From Shouchella xiaoxiensis (GTDB lineage: Bacteria; Bacillota; Bacilli; Bacillales; Bacillaceae_D), in the NCBI RefSeq assembly GCF_016907895.1, contig NZ_JAFBCV010000021.1:1-47374 (forward strand): a DNA stretch of 47,374 bases, in the 5' to 3' direction. Within the stretch, counting starts at the first letter, position 1. Every line of letters starts with the position of its first letter. The notes under the pieces were generated by a model, which was not told the origin of the DNA, did no database searches, and saw nothing but the letters and a program-made list of their open reading frames with translations. Shown here piece by piece: positions 37,661-46,093 of this stretch. Made by a program: the position numbers and the translations under genes.

Positions 37661-38605
37661 TTAGTAAGGGCGTCCTTGCCGCATCTTTGTGAAAAATTGT
37701 TTGCGTATATCTGGATCTAAATATTGCTCAACTAACCCATCAACCAATCGATCGGTAATTCGTATTTCTTTATCAATATGATCTAGCCATAGGGGAATCC
37801 CTCTTCCCTCTCTCGGCGTTAACGTACATAATAAATCACCAACAGCTTCCATTTTGGTCGCCTGTTCTTCAAGCATATCAAACCCCGTTATTGTAGGTGT
37901 GGAACCTAGCCTCATCCATACGGAGGATAAACCGGCTTTATGTTGAATCTCTTCAAAGTAGACCATTTCCTCTGGCTTCAGTACACCAAATAATAAATCA
38001 CGATCATAGGAGTATGGATTTCTCGCAAAATCTTGGAAACTCGCTTGTTTAATAAGGTTCTCTGTTGTAATTTCCTCTGATACTCCAACTAAAAGTGTGT
38101 TCTTTTGCAAGGCTAGTGACCGCAACGTTTCCCATTCTTGCGGCGCATCAATACGATAATGGTAGAGAGCGCCATCCATAAGCATCATCCCGATATTTTG
38201 CTCATCTATTAACGCAATCGCTGCTTCTAATTCAAGCTTTGCAAGCAAATACGATCGCCACTTAGCTGGCGTCTCTTCCTGTTCTTCAATTAACGGAACG
38301 TAAAGATCAGATTTCCACTGCTCTAACCCGTCGGTCGTTTTTGCTAAGGCTTGAAAAAAGTATAAAATATGTGGCGGCTCACCATTTGTTTGGTTGACTG
38401 ATCCATCCGTTCCCGCAACTTTTCTTCCTGTTAAAAAATCCCTTAAATGACTAGGACTAAGTCTAGCCATTTGTCGAATGAGCGTCGCACTTTTAGTCAC
38501 TTTTTGTCGAATTAAATCTTTTTGACTATGACTATTTGAATATGTTTTTCGCAATATTTCGTTTGAATGCTTTAATTTTGCTATAAGTTCCTGATTAACG
38601 TCCAT
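37661..38605 (-). CDS. nurA: NurA domain nuclease
   Basis: The 314-residue protein has the NurA motif VAGTDGSVNQ (Asp 67), LELEAAIALID (Glu near 127) and LMDGALYHY (Asp 144), and ends with a C-terminal segment PLWLDHIDKEIRITD, which fits a metal-binding RNase H-like nuclease core. NurA is a 5' to 3' exonuclease and endonuclease that acts on DNA ends threaded by HerA. Its place just before the HerA gene supports the call. The ribosome site is GGAGGG. It diverges from abrB. A role in repair or in defence against foreign DNA cannot be decided from this sequence. Confidence 0.8.
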   Translation of the reverse strand: MDVNQELIAKLKHSNEILRKTYSNSHSQKDLIRQKVTKSATLIRQMARLSPSHLRDFLTGRKVAGTDGSVNQTNGEPPHILYFFQALAKTTDGLEQWKSDLYVPLIEEQEETPAKWRSYLLAKLELEAAIALIDEQNIGMMLMDGALYHYRIDAPQEWETLRSLALQKNTLLVGVSEEITTENLIKQASFQDFARNPYSYDRDLLFGVLKPEEMVYFEEIQHKAGLSSVWMRLGSTPTITGFDMLEEQATKMEAVGDLLCTLTPREGRGIPLWLDHIDKEIRITDRLVDGLVEQYLDPDIRKQFFTKMRQGRPY

Positions 38606-38729
38606 ACTTTACCCTCCATTAAAATGAGCCTAATCGTTGAGTTGCTCCCTTTTTTACAAGTTCCTAGCTTAACTTTTTATATACAGAAAATAAATTGTCA
38701 TAAAATATAAGTTTTTTTATTTAAACAGA

Positions 38730-38758
38730 TTGACTTGTTTTGGAAATATTGTTATTCT
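38730..38758 (+). promoter_or_regulatory. Sigma-A promoter of abrB
   Basis: TTGACT (38730-38735), a 17-base spacer and TATTCT (38753-38758), about 90 bases before the abrB start, with Spo0A boxes just downstream. Confidence 0.7.
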
Positions 38759-38773
38759 TAGATTACTATAGAA

Positions 38774-38794
38774 TTATGTCGAATTATGACATAA
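38774..38794 (+). promoter_or_regulatory. Spo0A boxes of the abrB promoter
   Basis: TGTCGAA at 38777-38783 is a perfect match to the 0A box TGNCGAA. TGACATA follows three bases later as a weaker second box. The same tandem arrangement is known downstream of the B. subtilis abrB promoter, where Spo0A-P represses. The two also form an inverted repeat, TTATGTC and GACATAA. Confidence 0.75.
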
Positions 38795-38845
38795 AATTTA
38801 TCTTGACCGCAACATCACTTCACCAATTTGAGGGGGAAACTGGGA

Positions 38846-39127
38846 ATGAAATCTACAGGAATAGTTCGGAAAGTGGATGAACTCGGCCGCGTTGTTATTC
38901 CAATAGAACTTAGACGTACGTTAGATATTGCTGAGAAAGATGCACTTGAAATCTACGTCGATAATGACCGCATTATCTTAAAGAAATACAAGGCTAACAT
39001 GACTTGTCAAATTACTGGAGAAGTATCGGACGACAACTTGGCTCTTGCAAATGGAAAGATTATTCTTAGCCCTCAAGGTGCCGAAGCGATTCTTGAGCAA
39101 CTTCAAGATTATGTTTCTAAAAAATAA
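38846..39127 (+). CDS. abrB: Transition-state regulator AbrB
   Basis: AbrB is a tetrameric DNA-binding repressor of post-exponential genes. The 93-residue protein starts MKSTGIVRKVDELGRVVIPIELRRTLDI, the swapped-hairpin (SpoVT-AbrB) domain. It contains the single Cys of MTCQITGE near residue 54, as in B. subtilis AbrB. The start at 38846 is set by GAGGGGG and family length; the frame opens six codons earlier. It is the only backbone gene in this part on the plus strand, as expected. Regulation by Spo0A is indicated by the boxes upstream. Confidence 0.96.
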   Translation: MKSTGIVRKVDELGRVVIPIELRRTLDIAEKDALEIYVDNDRIILKKYKANMTCQITGEVSDDNLALANGKIILSPQGAEAILEQLQDYVSKK

Positions 39128-39134
39128 CAATAAG

Positions 39135-39163
39135 AACCTGCTGTTTTACAGCAGGTTTTTTTT
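39135..39163 (+). terminator. Rho-independent terminator of abrB
   Basis: AACCTGCTG and CAGCAGGTT pair perfectly around a 5-base loop, followed by a run of T. It sits between the convergent ends of abrB and rsmI. Confidence 0.92.
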
Positions 39164-40031
39164 ATGTTTCACCTAAATGGTAACTTTGATATAACTCCCT
39201 TTTTGGCACGCCTCTATCTTTAGCAGCTTGTTTGATTGCTTCTTTCTGCGCAAGACCGAGAGTTACATAGTGGTTAATATGTTGAACTTCTGTCAACGCA
39301 GTCCACCATCCGTCTTCCTCCACAGAAGCCCCACTTTTTCCTTCTACACAGATACAGAATTCTCCTTTAATCGTACCTGTCTTGACCCAATTCAATGATT
39401 CACTTATTGTGCCACGCTGGAACTCCTCGAATTTCTTCGTCAATTCCCGACCAATAACAATCTGTCGATCTCCAAGTACGTCATAGAGAGCTTGCAGCGT
39501 CTGGTTTAACCGATGCGGTGCTTCATAGAAGATCAATGTTTCTTTGGCTGGCTCTACTCGTTCCAGCTCTTCTTTTCGATCTTTCTTGTTCCTTGGTAAG
39601 AAACCAACAAACGTAAACTGCTTTGCAGACAAGCCTGATGCAACTAGAGTGGTTAACGCCGCATTTGCCCCTGGAAGAGCTATCACTTTGATTTTCTCAG
39701 CAATGCATAGTTTGGCAAGATCTTCTCCAGGGTCTGATATTCCAGGCGTTCCAGCATCACTAACAAGTGCAATGGTTGCGCCTTGTTTAAGTTTTGTTAC
39801 TAACTCTTCTCCTGACACCTGTTTGTTATGCTCATGGTAGCTAATAAGCGGTGTGTGAACATCAAAGTGTGTTGTCAGCTTTTTTGTTTGTCTCGTATCT
39901 TCTGCTGCGATCCAATCTGCTTCCTTTAAGATGCGGATTGCCCTGAAAGTCATATCCTCTAAATTCCCAATTGGGGTTGGTACTAAATAAAGCATTCCAC
40001 TCTCACCGGCATAACTTTTTTGTTCAATCAT
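39162..40031 (-). CDS. rsmI: 16S rRNA (cytidine-2'-O)-methyltransferase RsmI
   Basis: RsmI (YabC) methylates the ribose of C1402 in 16S rRNA. The 289-residue protein has the tetrapyrrole-methylase fold with GMLYLVPTPIGNLEDMTFRAIRIL, AAEDTRQTKKL, LVSDAGTPGISDPG near residues 93-106 and IFYEAPHRL. It overlaps yazA by eight bases, as usual in Bacillus. It ends at the abrB terminator. Confidence 0.96.
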   Translation of the reverse strand: MIEQKSYAGESGMLYLVPTPIGNLEDMTFRAIRILKEADWIAAEDTRQTKKLTTHFDVHTPLISYHEHNKQVSGEELVTKLKQGATIALVSDAGTPGISDPGEDLAKLCIAEKIKVIALPGANAALTTLVASGLSAKQFTFVGFLPRNKKDRKEELERVEPAKETLIFYEAPHRLNQTLQALYDVLGDRQIVIGRELTKKFEEFQRGTISESLNWVKTGTIKGEFCICVEGKSGASVEEDGWWTALTEVQHINHYVTLGLAQKEAIKQAAKDRGVPKRELYQSYHLGET

Positions 40032-40287
40032 TTATTGCCTCTTTTCTCAGAGCAATATACCGCTCTTTTTCTTTCCTTGTTTTTCGTTTGAACGCATATT
40101 CTTCCCGCATGGCCTCTTCTTTTGTAGAGAAACACTCTTTCCAAATCAGTTTAAACGGTCCACGGCCTCGTGTATACTTTGCACCTTTGCCTTGCTGATG
40201 TTTTACAAGCCTTTTCTCAATATCATTGGTATAGCCTGTATACCAGCTGCCATCGTTGCACTCAAGTACATATATATAAAAACTCAT
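40024..40287 (-). CDS. yazA: GIY-YIG domain protein, UPF0213 (YazA)
   Basis: The 87-residue protein is a single GIY-YIG domain: FYIYVLECNDGSWYTGYTNDIEKRLVKHQQGKGAKYT, with Tyr, Gly and Arg residues of the nuclease core, and the Glu in EEAMREEYAFKR. Small proteins of this type are thought to be nucleases of DNA repair, but the cellular role is not settled. It overlaps trmN6 by four bases and rsmI by eight, so all three are one operon. Confidence 0.93.
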   Translation of the reverse strand: MSFYIYVLECNDGSWYTGYTNDIEKRLVKHQQGKGAKYTRGRGPFKLIWKECFSTKEEAMREEYAFKRKTRKEKERYIALRKEAIND

Positions 40288-41021
40288 TCGTTAAAATACT
40301 CCTGTTGAAAGCGCTGCGTGTATTCTCCATCTGCTTGATAGATAAACAATGGAGCCTCAATGCGTAAGCCAGGTTTCCCACCTTTTATTCCTTCTACCAA
40401 TAAGATTGTAGCAGGTTCATCTTCTCGGGCATGACAAAGCCGAATACGCTTCGGCTCAATTCCATTTTGCTGCATAACCAGCATCATTTCTGCTAATCGT
40501 TCCGGGCGATGAACCATAGCCAACTTTCCCCCATGCTTGAGAACAAAGCTTGCAGAGGAAATGACGTCATTTAATGTGCAGGCTAATTCATGACGAGCGA
40601 GAGCAATAGCAACCTTCTCTTTAATTAGCTTATTTGAATGAACAGGAAAGTAAGGAGGGTTACATGTTACTGTGTCAAATTCACCATGCGAGAACGCATT
40701 TTGAAGGTTTTTCACATCAAGCTGATGCGAGACTATTTGATTGGTTAAATCGTTTAATTTAATAGAGCGTTCGGCCATTGAATGAAGTTGTTCCTGAAGC
40801 TCCACCAGTTGGATCGTTGCTTTTGTTCGTCCGGCTACCACTAAACCAACAATTCCATTGCCACTGCATAAATCAAGAATGCGCCCTGCCTTTATCGGTA
40901 TAGAAGCAAAACGACCAAGTAGTACAGCATCAATGGAATAAGAAAACACATCCTGGCTTTGTATAATTGAATCCCTTGTTCCTGCTATTCGATCAATACG
41001 TTCTCCTTCTACTAACATCAT
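40284..41021 (-). CDS. trmN6: tRNA1(Val) (adenine(37)-N6)-methyltransferase-like protein (YabB)
   Basis: The 245-residue protein has SAM motif ILDLCSGNGIVGLVVA near residues 48-63 and the N6-adenine catalytic motif NPPYF near residues 120-124, with QDVFSYSIDAVLL at the N-terminus typical of the TrmN6 family. The E. coli member methylates A37 of tRNA1(Val); the Bacillus target is inferred. It overlaps yazA by four bases and starts the trmN6-yazA-rsmI operon. Either of two adjacent ATGs could be the start. Confidence 0.9.
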   Translation of the reverse strand: MMLVEGERIDRIAGTRDSIIQSQDVFSYSIDAVLLGRFASIPIKAGRILDLCSGNGIVGLVVAGRTKATIQLVELQEQLHSMAERSIKLNDLTNQIVSHQLDVKNLQNAFSHGEFDTVTCNPPYFPVHSNKLIKEKVAIALARHELACTLNDVISSASFVLKHGGKLAMVHRPERLAEMMLVMQQNGIEPKRIRLCHAREDEPATILLVEGIKGGKPGLRIEAPLFIYQADGEYTQRFQQEYFNE

Positions 41022-41033
41022 TTGTCCTTTCTT

Positions 41034-41090
41034 GTCTCAAAAAAAACCGGTTCTCAGAACAGTCGTTGTTCATTAAGAAACCGGCTTTTA
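41034..41090 (-). terminator. Rho-independent terminator of the yabA operon
   Basis: On the minus strand GCCGGTTTCT and GAGAACCGGT pair around an inner hairpin (GAACA and TGTTC), and eight T follow. It separates yabA from trmN6. Confidence 0.88.
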
Positions 41091-41107
41091 TATGATACCT
41101 TGAAACC

Positions 41108-41446
41108 TTATTTCTGGTGTAGAAACGACAAGCAAAACAAACAATCGTCTCCCTCTGGTCGGATACTGCCGTAATGAGTATTACAAATATGAAAACCCTC
41201 TTGATACAATCGCGCTAAATTTTCATGTCCTTCGCCAACCATCTTCTTTCGTTCCTGCTCTGGTAGCTCAGCCGATTCTTTTTCCGGTTCTAAACGTTTT
41301 CGTAAATTCTCATTTTCTATGTGTAAATAATGATTCTCTTCTATAAGATAAGCGAGCTGTTCTTTCAGTCCTCTTAATTCATCGTGCAAATCGCCAATTC
41401 GCTCTTCAAGACTTGAAACCTGCATGAATATGGCTTTCTTATCCAT
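41108..41446 (-). CDS. yabA: Replication initiation control protein YabA
   Basis: YabA binds DnaA and the DnaN clamp and restrains initiation. The 112-residue protein has an N-terminal coiled coil (residues 1-60, [39 protein letters not shown]) and a C-terminal zinc-binding domain with [10 protein letters not shown] and [10 protein letters not shown]. The start at 41446 gives the usual N-terminus MDKKAIF and the best distance to GAGGTGA; an ATG three codons earlier is also possible. It follows ricT by 13 bases. Confidence 0.95.
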   Translation of the reverse strand: MDKKAIFMQVSSLEERIGDLHDELRGLKEQLAYLIEENHYLHIENENLRKRLEPEKESAELPEQERKKMVGEGHENLARLYQEGFHICNTHYGSIRPEGDDCLFCLSFLHQK

Positions 41447-41459
41447 ATCATTCACCTCA

Positions 41460-42287
41460 TTATTCTGTTGCTTTTGAAGTGACTTTTTCTTTTTTCGCTA
41501 GTTCATCAAAAGCATATTCAAGCGTCTGTTGTTGTTCGAAAAGCTGTACTTGAACAATTCGATCAAGCAAATTAAGACCAACGACTTTTCCTTTTCCGTC
41601 AGGTGTCATAATCTGCTTCCCAATATCAGGTAGTTCCTTCTTAGCTTCTTCATATGTGTCATTTTCATACTTCAAACAACACATTAATCGTCCACAGAGA
41701 CCAGAAATTTTGGCAGGGTTTAGTGACAAGTTTTGGTCTTTAGCCATTTTAATTGAAACAGGCTCAAAATCTCCTAAAAACGTTGAACAGCATAACATTC
41801 TCCCACAAGGACCTATTCCACCAAGCATTTTTGCTTCATCCCGCACACCAATTTGACGTAGCTCAATTCTTGTTCGAAAAATTGACGCCAAATCTTTAAC
41901 GAGTTCTCTAAAATCAATTCGACCGTCTGCGGTAAAATAAAACAAAATTTTATTTCGATCAAATGTATATTCCACATCCACAAGTTTCATATCTAACTTA
42001 TGCTCAGCTACTTTTTCATTACAAAGACTAAGAGCTTCGTCCGCTGCCTGACGATTTTCCCTTACTGATTTTGTATCTTCAGCCGTCGCAATTCGTATGA
42101 CTTGCTTCAGAGGTAAAACAACATCTTGTGGCTCAACAAACTTTGGTGGCACGACAATTCTTCCATATTCAACGCCACGGGACGTTTCAACAATAACCGC
42201 TTCATTCCCTATTATTTGAAACGAACCAGGAGAAAAATAATATATTTTGCCCGCTTTTTTGAATCGGACACCTACAACCTCGTGCAA
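41460..42287 (-). CDS. ricT: RicT (YaaT), PSP1 family protein
   Basis: The 275-residue protein carries the PSP1 domain ([20 protein letters not shown] at the start) and the Cys clusters [14 protein letters not shown] and [16 protein letters not shown] near residues 158-171 and 193-208. RicT forms an Fe-S complex with RicA and RicF that supports RNase Y activity, biofilm formation and sporulation in B. subtilis. The start is TTG at 42287, with AGGAGGG in place. It begins two bases after the holB stop. Confidence 0.94.
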   Translation of the reverse strand: MHEVVGVRFKKAGKIYYFSPGSFQIIGNEAVIVETSRGVEYGRIVVPPKFVEPQDVVLPLKQVIRIATAEDTKSVRENRQAADEALSLCNEKVAEHKLDMKLVDVEYTFDRNKILFYFTADGRIDFRELVKDLASIFRTRIELRQIGVRDEAKMLGGIGPCGRMLCCSTFLGDFEPVSIKMAKDQNLSLNPAKISGLCGRLMCCLKYENDTYEEAKKELPDIGKQIMTPDGKGKVVGLNLLDRIVQVQLFEQQQTLEYAFDELAKKEKVTSKATE

Positions 42288-42289
42288 AA

Positions 42290-43279
42290 CTAGCCCTCCT
42301 GTATCGTGAAAAGCAGTCTCTCCATCACTAGCTGTATTGAAACATTGGCACTTAGTTGCCTTTTGGCCTCGAGCACGTTTGCCAATGATTGGCTTATTAC
42401 ACGCTGTGACGTTAAGAGCGCAATCTCATCAAATTGCTTCTGGCAATCAGAAAAGATAAGATTACCTTGCTTTCCAACTTGCGTATATAAAAGGTCTCTC
42501 AACCATAAAACAATCATTTCAAGGCCAGTCTCTTGCTGCAAACGATTCCCCATAAGTGGAATCCATTTATCAACTAAAGTCATTGCAGCTTGATCAGGTC
42601 TTGTATAAAGCTCATGCATCAATTGTAACACTACGCTTCTTGCTTGAAAAGACCAGTCTGCATCTGTTAATTGCAATGCTGCTTCTTTATTCCCAGTTAA
42701 TTCTGCCAAGAAATAGGCATGGTTTTTATCAACACCATCGTTCATTAATTGCTTAGCTAGCCTTTCGTTTGTCGGTGGTAAAAAACGTAACTGCTGTGAG
42801 CGTGATTTTATAGTGGGTAGAAGTTGAGCAGGCTGCTCTGTTAAAAGTAGCGCAAGGGTTTCCCCTTGAGGCTCTTCTAAAAATTTTAATAGACTATTTG
42901 CGGCACTAACGGTCATTTTATTGGCATCATTTATTACGTATATTTTCGCTGAAGTCTCGACTGAGCGGTATGCAAATTCTTTTTGCAGAAATTCAATCTG
43001 TTCTTTTTTTATTGACTGTCCTTCAGGCTCGATTACGTGTACATCAGGATGATTTCCTGATTCAATTCGATTGCAGTTGCTACAAGTTAAACAAGGTTCA
43101 TACTCATCTTTGTTCGTACAGAAGTAGCTTTTAGCCATCAATTGTGCAATGGATTGCTTCCCACTACCTGCCTGTCCCTCAAAGATGTACGCATGAGCCA
43201 TCCGATTTTTCTTAATGCTAGATAAAAGCATAGGCACAACCTGTGGTTGCGCCTCTTTCCAATCGTTCCAAGTCTCCAT
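42290..43279 (-). CDS. holB: DNA polymerase III delta-prime subunit
   Basis: HolB is part of the clamp loader. The 329-residue protein has an AAA-type core: HAYIFEGQAGSGKQSIAQLMA near residues 29-49, a zinc module CLTCSNCNRIESGNHPDVH near 63-81, YVINDANKMTVSAANSLLKFLEEP and SRSQQLRF. It lies 15 bases after darA with no yaaR between them, unlike B. subtilis. The ribosome site is weak (GGTGATTTGA). Confidence 0.94.
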   Translation of the reverse strand: METWNDWKEAQPQVVPMLLSSIKKNRMAHAYIFEGQAGSGKQSIAQLMAKSYFCTNKDEYEPCLTCSNCNRIESGNHPDVHVIEPEGQSIKKEQIEFLQKEFAYRSVETSAKIYVINDANKMTVSAANSLLKFLEEPQGETLALLLTEQPAQLLPTIKSRSQQLRFLPPTNERLAKQLMNDGVDKNHAYFLAELTGNKEAALQLTDADWSFQARSVVLQLMHELYTRPDQAAMTLVDKWIPLMGNRLQQETGLEMIVLWLRDLLYTQVGKQGNLIFSDCQKQFDEIALLTSQRVISQSLANVLEAKRQLSANVSIQLVMERLLFTIQEG

Positions 43280-43294
43280 TCAAATCACCAGCTT

Positions 43295-43639
<345 letters not shown>

Positions 43640-44266
43640 TTAAATATGTTTTTCGACGATCCTTAACGTGTCCTCAATTACTTTTTCCATTGATTGATTT
43701 GCATCAATCACCTGCACGCGATCTTTTGCTTCTTCATTAATCAAATTATACCCTGTTTCTACTCTCTTGTGAAAGTCTAGCTTTTCTTGATCCAATCGGT
43801 TCCAGTCACGTACCTGATCTTTTTTGACTCGAGCAAGTCCGATTTCCGGTTTAACAGAAAAATACAACGTTAAATCAGGCATATAATCTTCAACAGCAAA
43901 CTCATTGATTGCTCGTACCGCCTCAACCCCGATTCCTCTCGCATAACCTTGGTAAGCCAGACTCGAATCAATAAAGCGATCACAAAGGACAATCGCTCCC
44001 TCTTCTAAAGCAGGAATCACTTTTTTGACTAAATGCTCCCTTCGAGCAGCGGCATAGAGAAGTGCTTCTGTACGATCATCCATATCAATGTCTTTTGTAT
44101 GAAGGAGTATGTCACGAATTTGTTCTGCCAGTTGAACACCTCCAGGCTCACGGGTTCGCACAACTTGATGCCCCTTTTGCCTAATTCTTTTTTCTAATTC
44201 ATTAAAGACAGTCGTTTTTCCTGCCCCTTCTCCACCTTCAATTGTAATAAAGTAGCCTTTTCTCAT
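43640..44266 (-). CDS. tmk: Thymidylate kinase
   Basis: Tmk converts dTMP to dTDP. The 208-residue protein has the P-loop FITIEGGEGAGKTTVF near residues 6-21, the dTMP site TREPGG near 38-43, DRFIDSSLAYQGYARG near 96-111 and the lid region VKKDQVRDWNRLDQE. It overlaps yaaO by four bases and precedes darA, as in B. subtilis. Confidence 0.97.
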   Translation of the reverse strand: MRKGYFITIEGGEGAGKTTVFNELEKRIRQKGHQVVRTREPGGVQLAEQIRDILLHTKDIDMDDRTEALLYAAARREHLVKKVIPALEEGAIVLCDRFIDSSLAYQGYARGIGVEAVRAINEFAVEDYMPDLTLYFSVKPEIGLARVKKDQVRDWNRLDQEKLDFHKRVETGYNLINEEAKDRVQVIDANQSMEKVIEDTLRIVEKHI

Positions 44267-45690
44267 TGTTCATCTCCTAATACGTTTACAACCATTCCTT
44301 TTTCCGGCTGATGTCCTTGAAAGCGAACATTCTTGTTAAGCAACTGCTCGATTTTTTGAATATGTGATCTATTAATGAGCTCACCTCGATAGAGCAATGG
44401 AACCCCAGGTGGATACGGAATAATATCGACTGCTGATACGCGGTTGACAGCTTTGTTTATGGGTATTACCTCAATTGATTCATAGACTGGTTTTAAATTC
44501 ACAACATCAGAGAAAGCTTTGTTTCCTTTATTAGCATACGATGAAGGACCTGTAGATCCTTTTTCCGTCTGCTCGATTCTCGTTAGTTGATTGTTATTAG
44601 GTACCGCATTTCCCCCCAAACCTAAAACAAATAATACATGATTTTCGTCTGCCATCTCTGCCCATATTCCTAAACGGGCTAAGCTAGAAAGTAAACTTCT
44701 TCCAGATCGATTGTTTGCTTTCACAATAAGTTTAAATGGGTCTGATAAATAACCTTCATCCGCGTGATTTATAACATGCAAACCCAATTCATCTTCTAGA
44801 TAATCAGTTAATAGAAGCTTACTAGCTATTGTTTTTTTATATTCCTCGTTTCCATGATTTTCAACATAAGCACGAGTTGCATCTAGAGAGGCAAGCAGCA
44901 AGTAAGAAGGACTGCTTGATTGGAACATACCCAACGCTCGTTTAATCTGCCTTTTTATTTGATCATTCAGTTCATAGGAAAGATGCATCCAAGCGCTCAT
45001 CGTCAATGACGGCAACATCTTATGTGTTGACTGAACGACCACATCCGCTCCAAGTGACAGAGCTGATGGCGGACAAGAGCGATCTTCAATACCTATTTGA
45101 AAATGCGCACCATGCGCTTCATCTACTAATATATAGAGACCTGCTCTCCTTGCAACAGCGAAGAGCTCTGCTTGATCCAACACCGTACCCCAATAATCAG
45201 GGTACGTCATAATGATTGCTTTTGCATGAGGATGTGAGAGCAATGCTTTTTTTAACGTCTCAGACGTCAAACCAACAGCATGTCCAGTAAGTGAGCTTCT
45301 CTCTGGTTCTAAAAAAACGACGTTTGCACGCGCAAATTCTAAAGCGTTTAAAATAGATTTATGGCAATTGCGTTGTACAAATACAAGATCACCTTCTTGG
45401 CATACTCCATAGACCATTGCCAAGTTACCACTTGTTGAGCCTCCTACTAAATAATTCGTCTCGCTTGCACCATAGAATGCTGCGCATAACGTCTGTGATT
45501 CATATATAGGGCCAGCTGCATCATGGAGATCGTCAAGACCATCAAGTTCTGTTAAATCATACGGAAAAATTTGCTTAAAATCTGGCAAAAATGATGTAGT
45601 CAAGAGGCCATTTTTATGTCCAGGTACGTGATAGGATATAGGATTTCCTTTAATATGAGTATGAATTGCCTCAATAATAGGTGTTCGCAC
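44263..45690 (-). CDS. yaaO: PLP-dependent Orn/Lys/Arg decarboxylase family protein (YaaO)
   Basis: The 475-residue protein is a fold type I PLP enzyme with the decarboxylase N-terminus (YHVPGHKNG), the Asp of LYILVDEAHGAHF (Asp 190) and the PLP lysine in QSTHKMLPSLT (Lys 224). The exact substrate of YaaO is not settled; arginine, lysine or ornithine are possible. The start is GTG at 45690 with AAAGGACGAG upstream. It overlaps tmk by four bases. A candidate promoter (GTGACG, 17 bases, TAGAAT) lies upstream. Confidence 0.9.
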   Translation of the reverse strand: MRTPIIEAIHTHIKGNPISYHVPGHKNGLLTTSFLPDFKQIFPYDLTELDGLDDLHDAAGPIYESQTLCAAFYGASETNYLVGGSTSGNLAMVYGVCQEGDLVFVQRNCHKSILNALEFARANVVFLEPERSSLTGHAVGLTSETLKKALLSHPHAKAIIMTYPDYWGTVLDQAELFAVARRAGLYILVDEAHGAHFQIGIEDRSCPPSALSLGADVVVQSTHKMLPSLTMSAWMHLSYELNDQIKRQIKRALGMFQSSSPSYLLLASLDATRAYVENHGNEEYKKTIASKLLLTDYLEDELGLHVINHADEGYLSDPFKLIVKANNRSGRSLLSSLARLGIWAEMADENHVLFVLGLGGNAVPNNNQLTRIEQTEKGSTGPSSYANKGNKAFSDVVNLKPVYESIEVIPINKAVNRVSAVDIIPYPPGVPLLYRGELINRSHIQKIEQLLNKNVRFQGHQPEKGMVVNVLGDEQ

Positions 45691-45759
45691 GGTTAATCGC
45701 TCGTCCTTTTTTAAGATTTCTACATTCCTCTATTCTAACGAAGTTTAAAACCCCCGTCA

Positions 45760-45795
45760 CGTATAAAAAAAGACTTTCAAAATGAAAGTCTTTTT
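45760..45795 (-). terminator. Rho-independent terminator of csfB
   Basis: AAAAGACTTTCA and TGAAAGTCTTTT pair perfectly around a 3-base loop, with T runs on both sides. It begins at the csfB stop codon. Confidence 0.9.
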
Positions 45796-45991
45796 AAAAA
45801 TTCCATATTTTTTTGATTGAATCTAAATAAACCTGATAAGTATCCTCATCTACATCACTAGCCACTATGTTGGCTTCACAAGTATTGCAGACAAAACCTG
45901 AACCAAGCGTGAGACCAATTGCATGGTATTCTCCACAAACACCACACTTGCTTTTTGTTTTTATAAAGACAGTCCGTTCCCATTTTCTCAT
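45794..45991 (-). CDS. csfB: Anti-sigma-G factor Gin (CsfB)
   Basis: The 65-residue protein has two CXXC pairs, CGVC and CNTC, that form a zinc ribbon in Gin, with family segments AIGLTLGSGFVCN and YQVYLDSIKKIW. Gin holds sigma-G inactive until engulfment is complete. The start at 45991 is set by GGAGGTG eight bases before it; an upstream frame extension lacks support. A sigma-F promoter lies just upstream. The gene is next to the rRNA operon, as in B. subtilis, but xpaC and yaaN, which follow there, are absent. Confidence 0.92.
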   Translation of the reverse strand: MRKWERTVFIKTKSKCGVCGEYHAIGLTLGSGFVCNTCEANIVASDVDEDTYQVYLDSIKKIWNF

Positions 45992-46009
45992 ATACGCCAC
46001 CTCCACCAT

Positions 46010-46038
46010 AAGTCTCGCCCAAAATACGCTTCTTATAC
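46010..46038 (-). promoter_or_regulatory. Sigma-F promoter of csfB
   Basis: GTATA (46034-46038) and GGCGAGACTT (46010-46019), 14 bases apart on the minus strand, match the sigma-F patterns GYWTA and GGNRANANTW at every position. Sigma-F control of csfB is known in B. subtilis. Confidence 0.75.
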
Positions 46039-46093
46039 AGAGAGCTACCATTCGTATTATATGTAGGCGAATGACTTATGGTGTTTGTTCATC

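Noticed and set aside
38774-38794. Inverted repeat TTATGTC-N7-GACATAA as an operator for an unknown repressor
   Set aside because: It is better explained by tandem Spo0A boxes at the place known for abrB.
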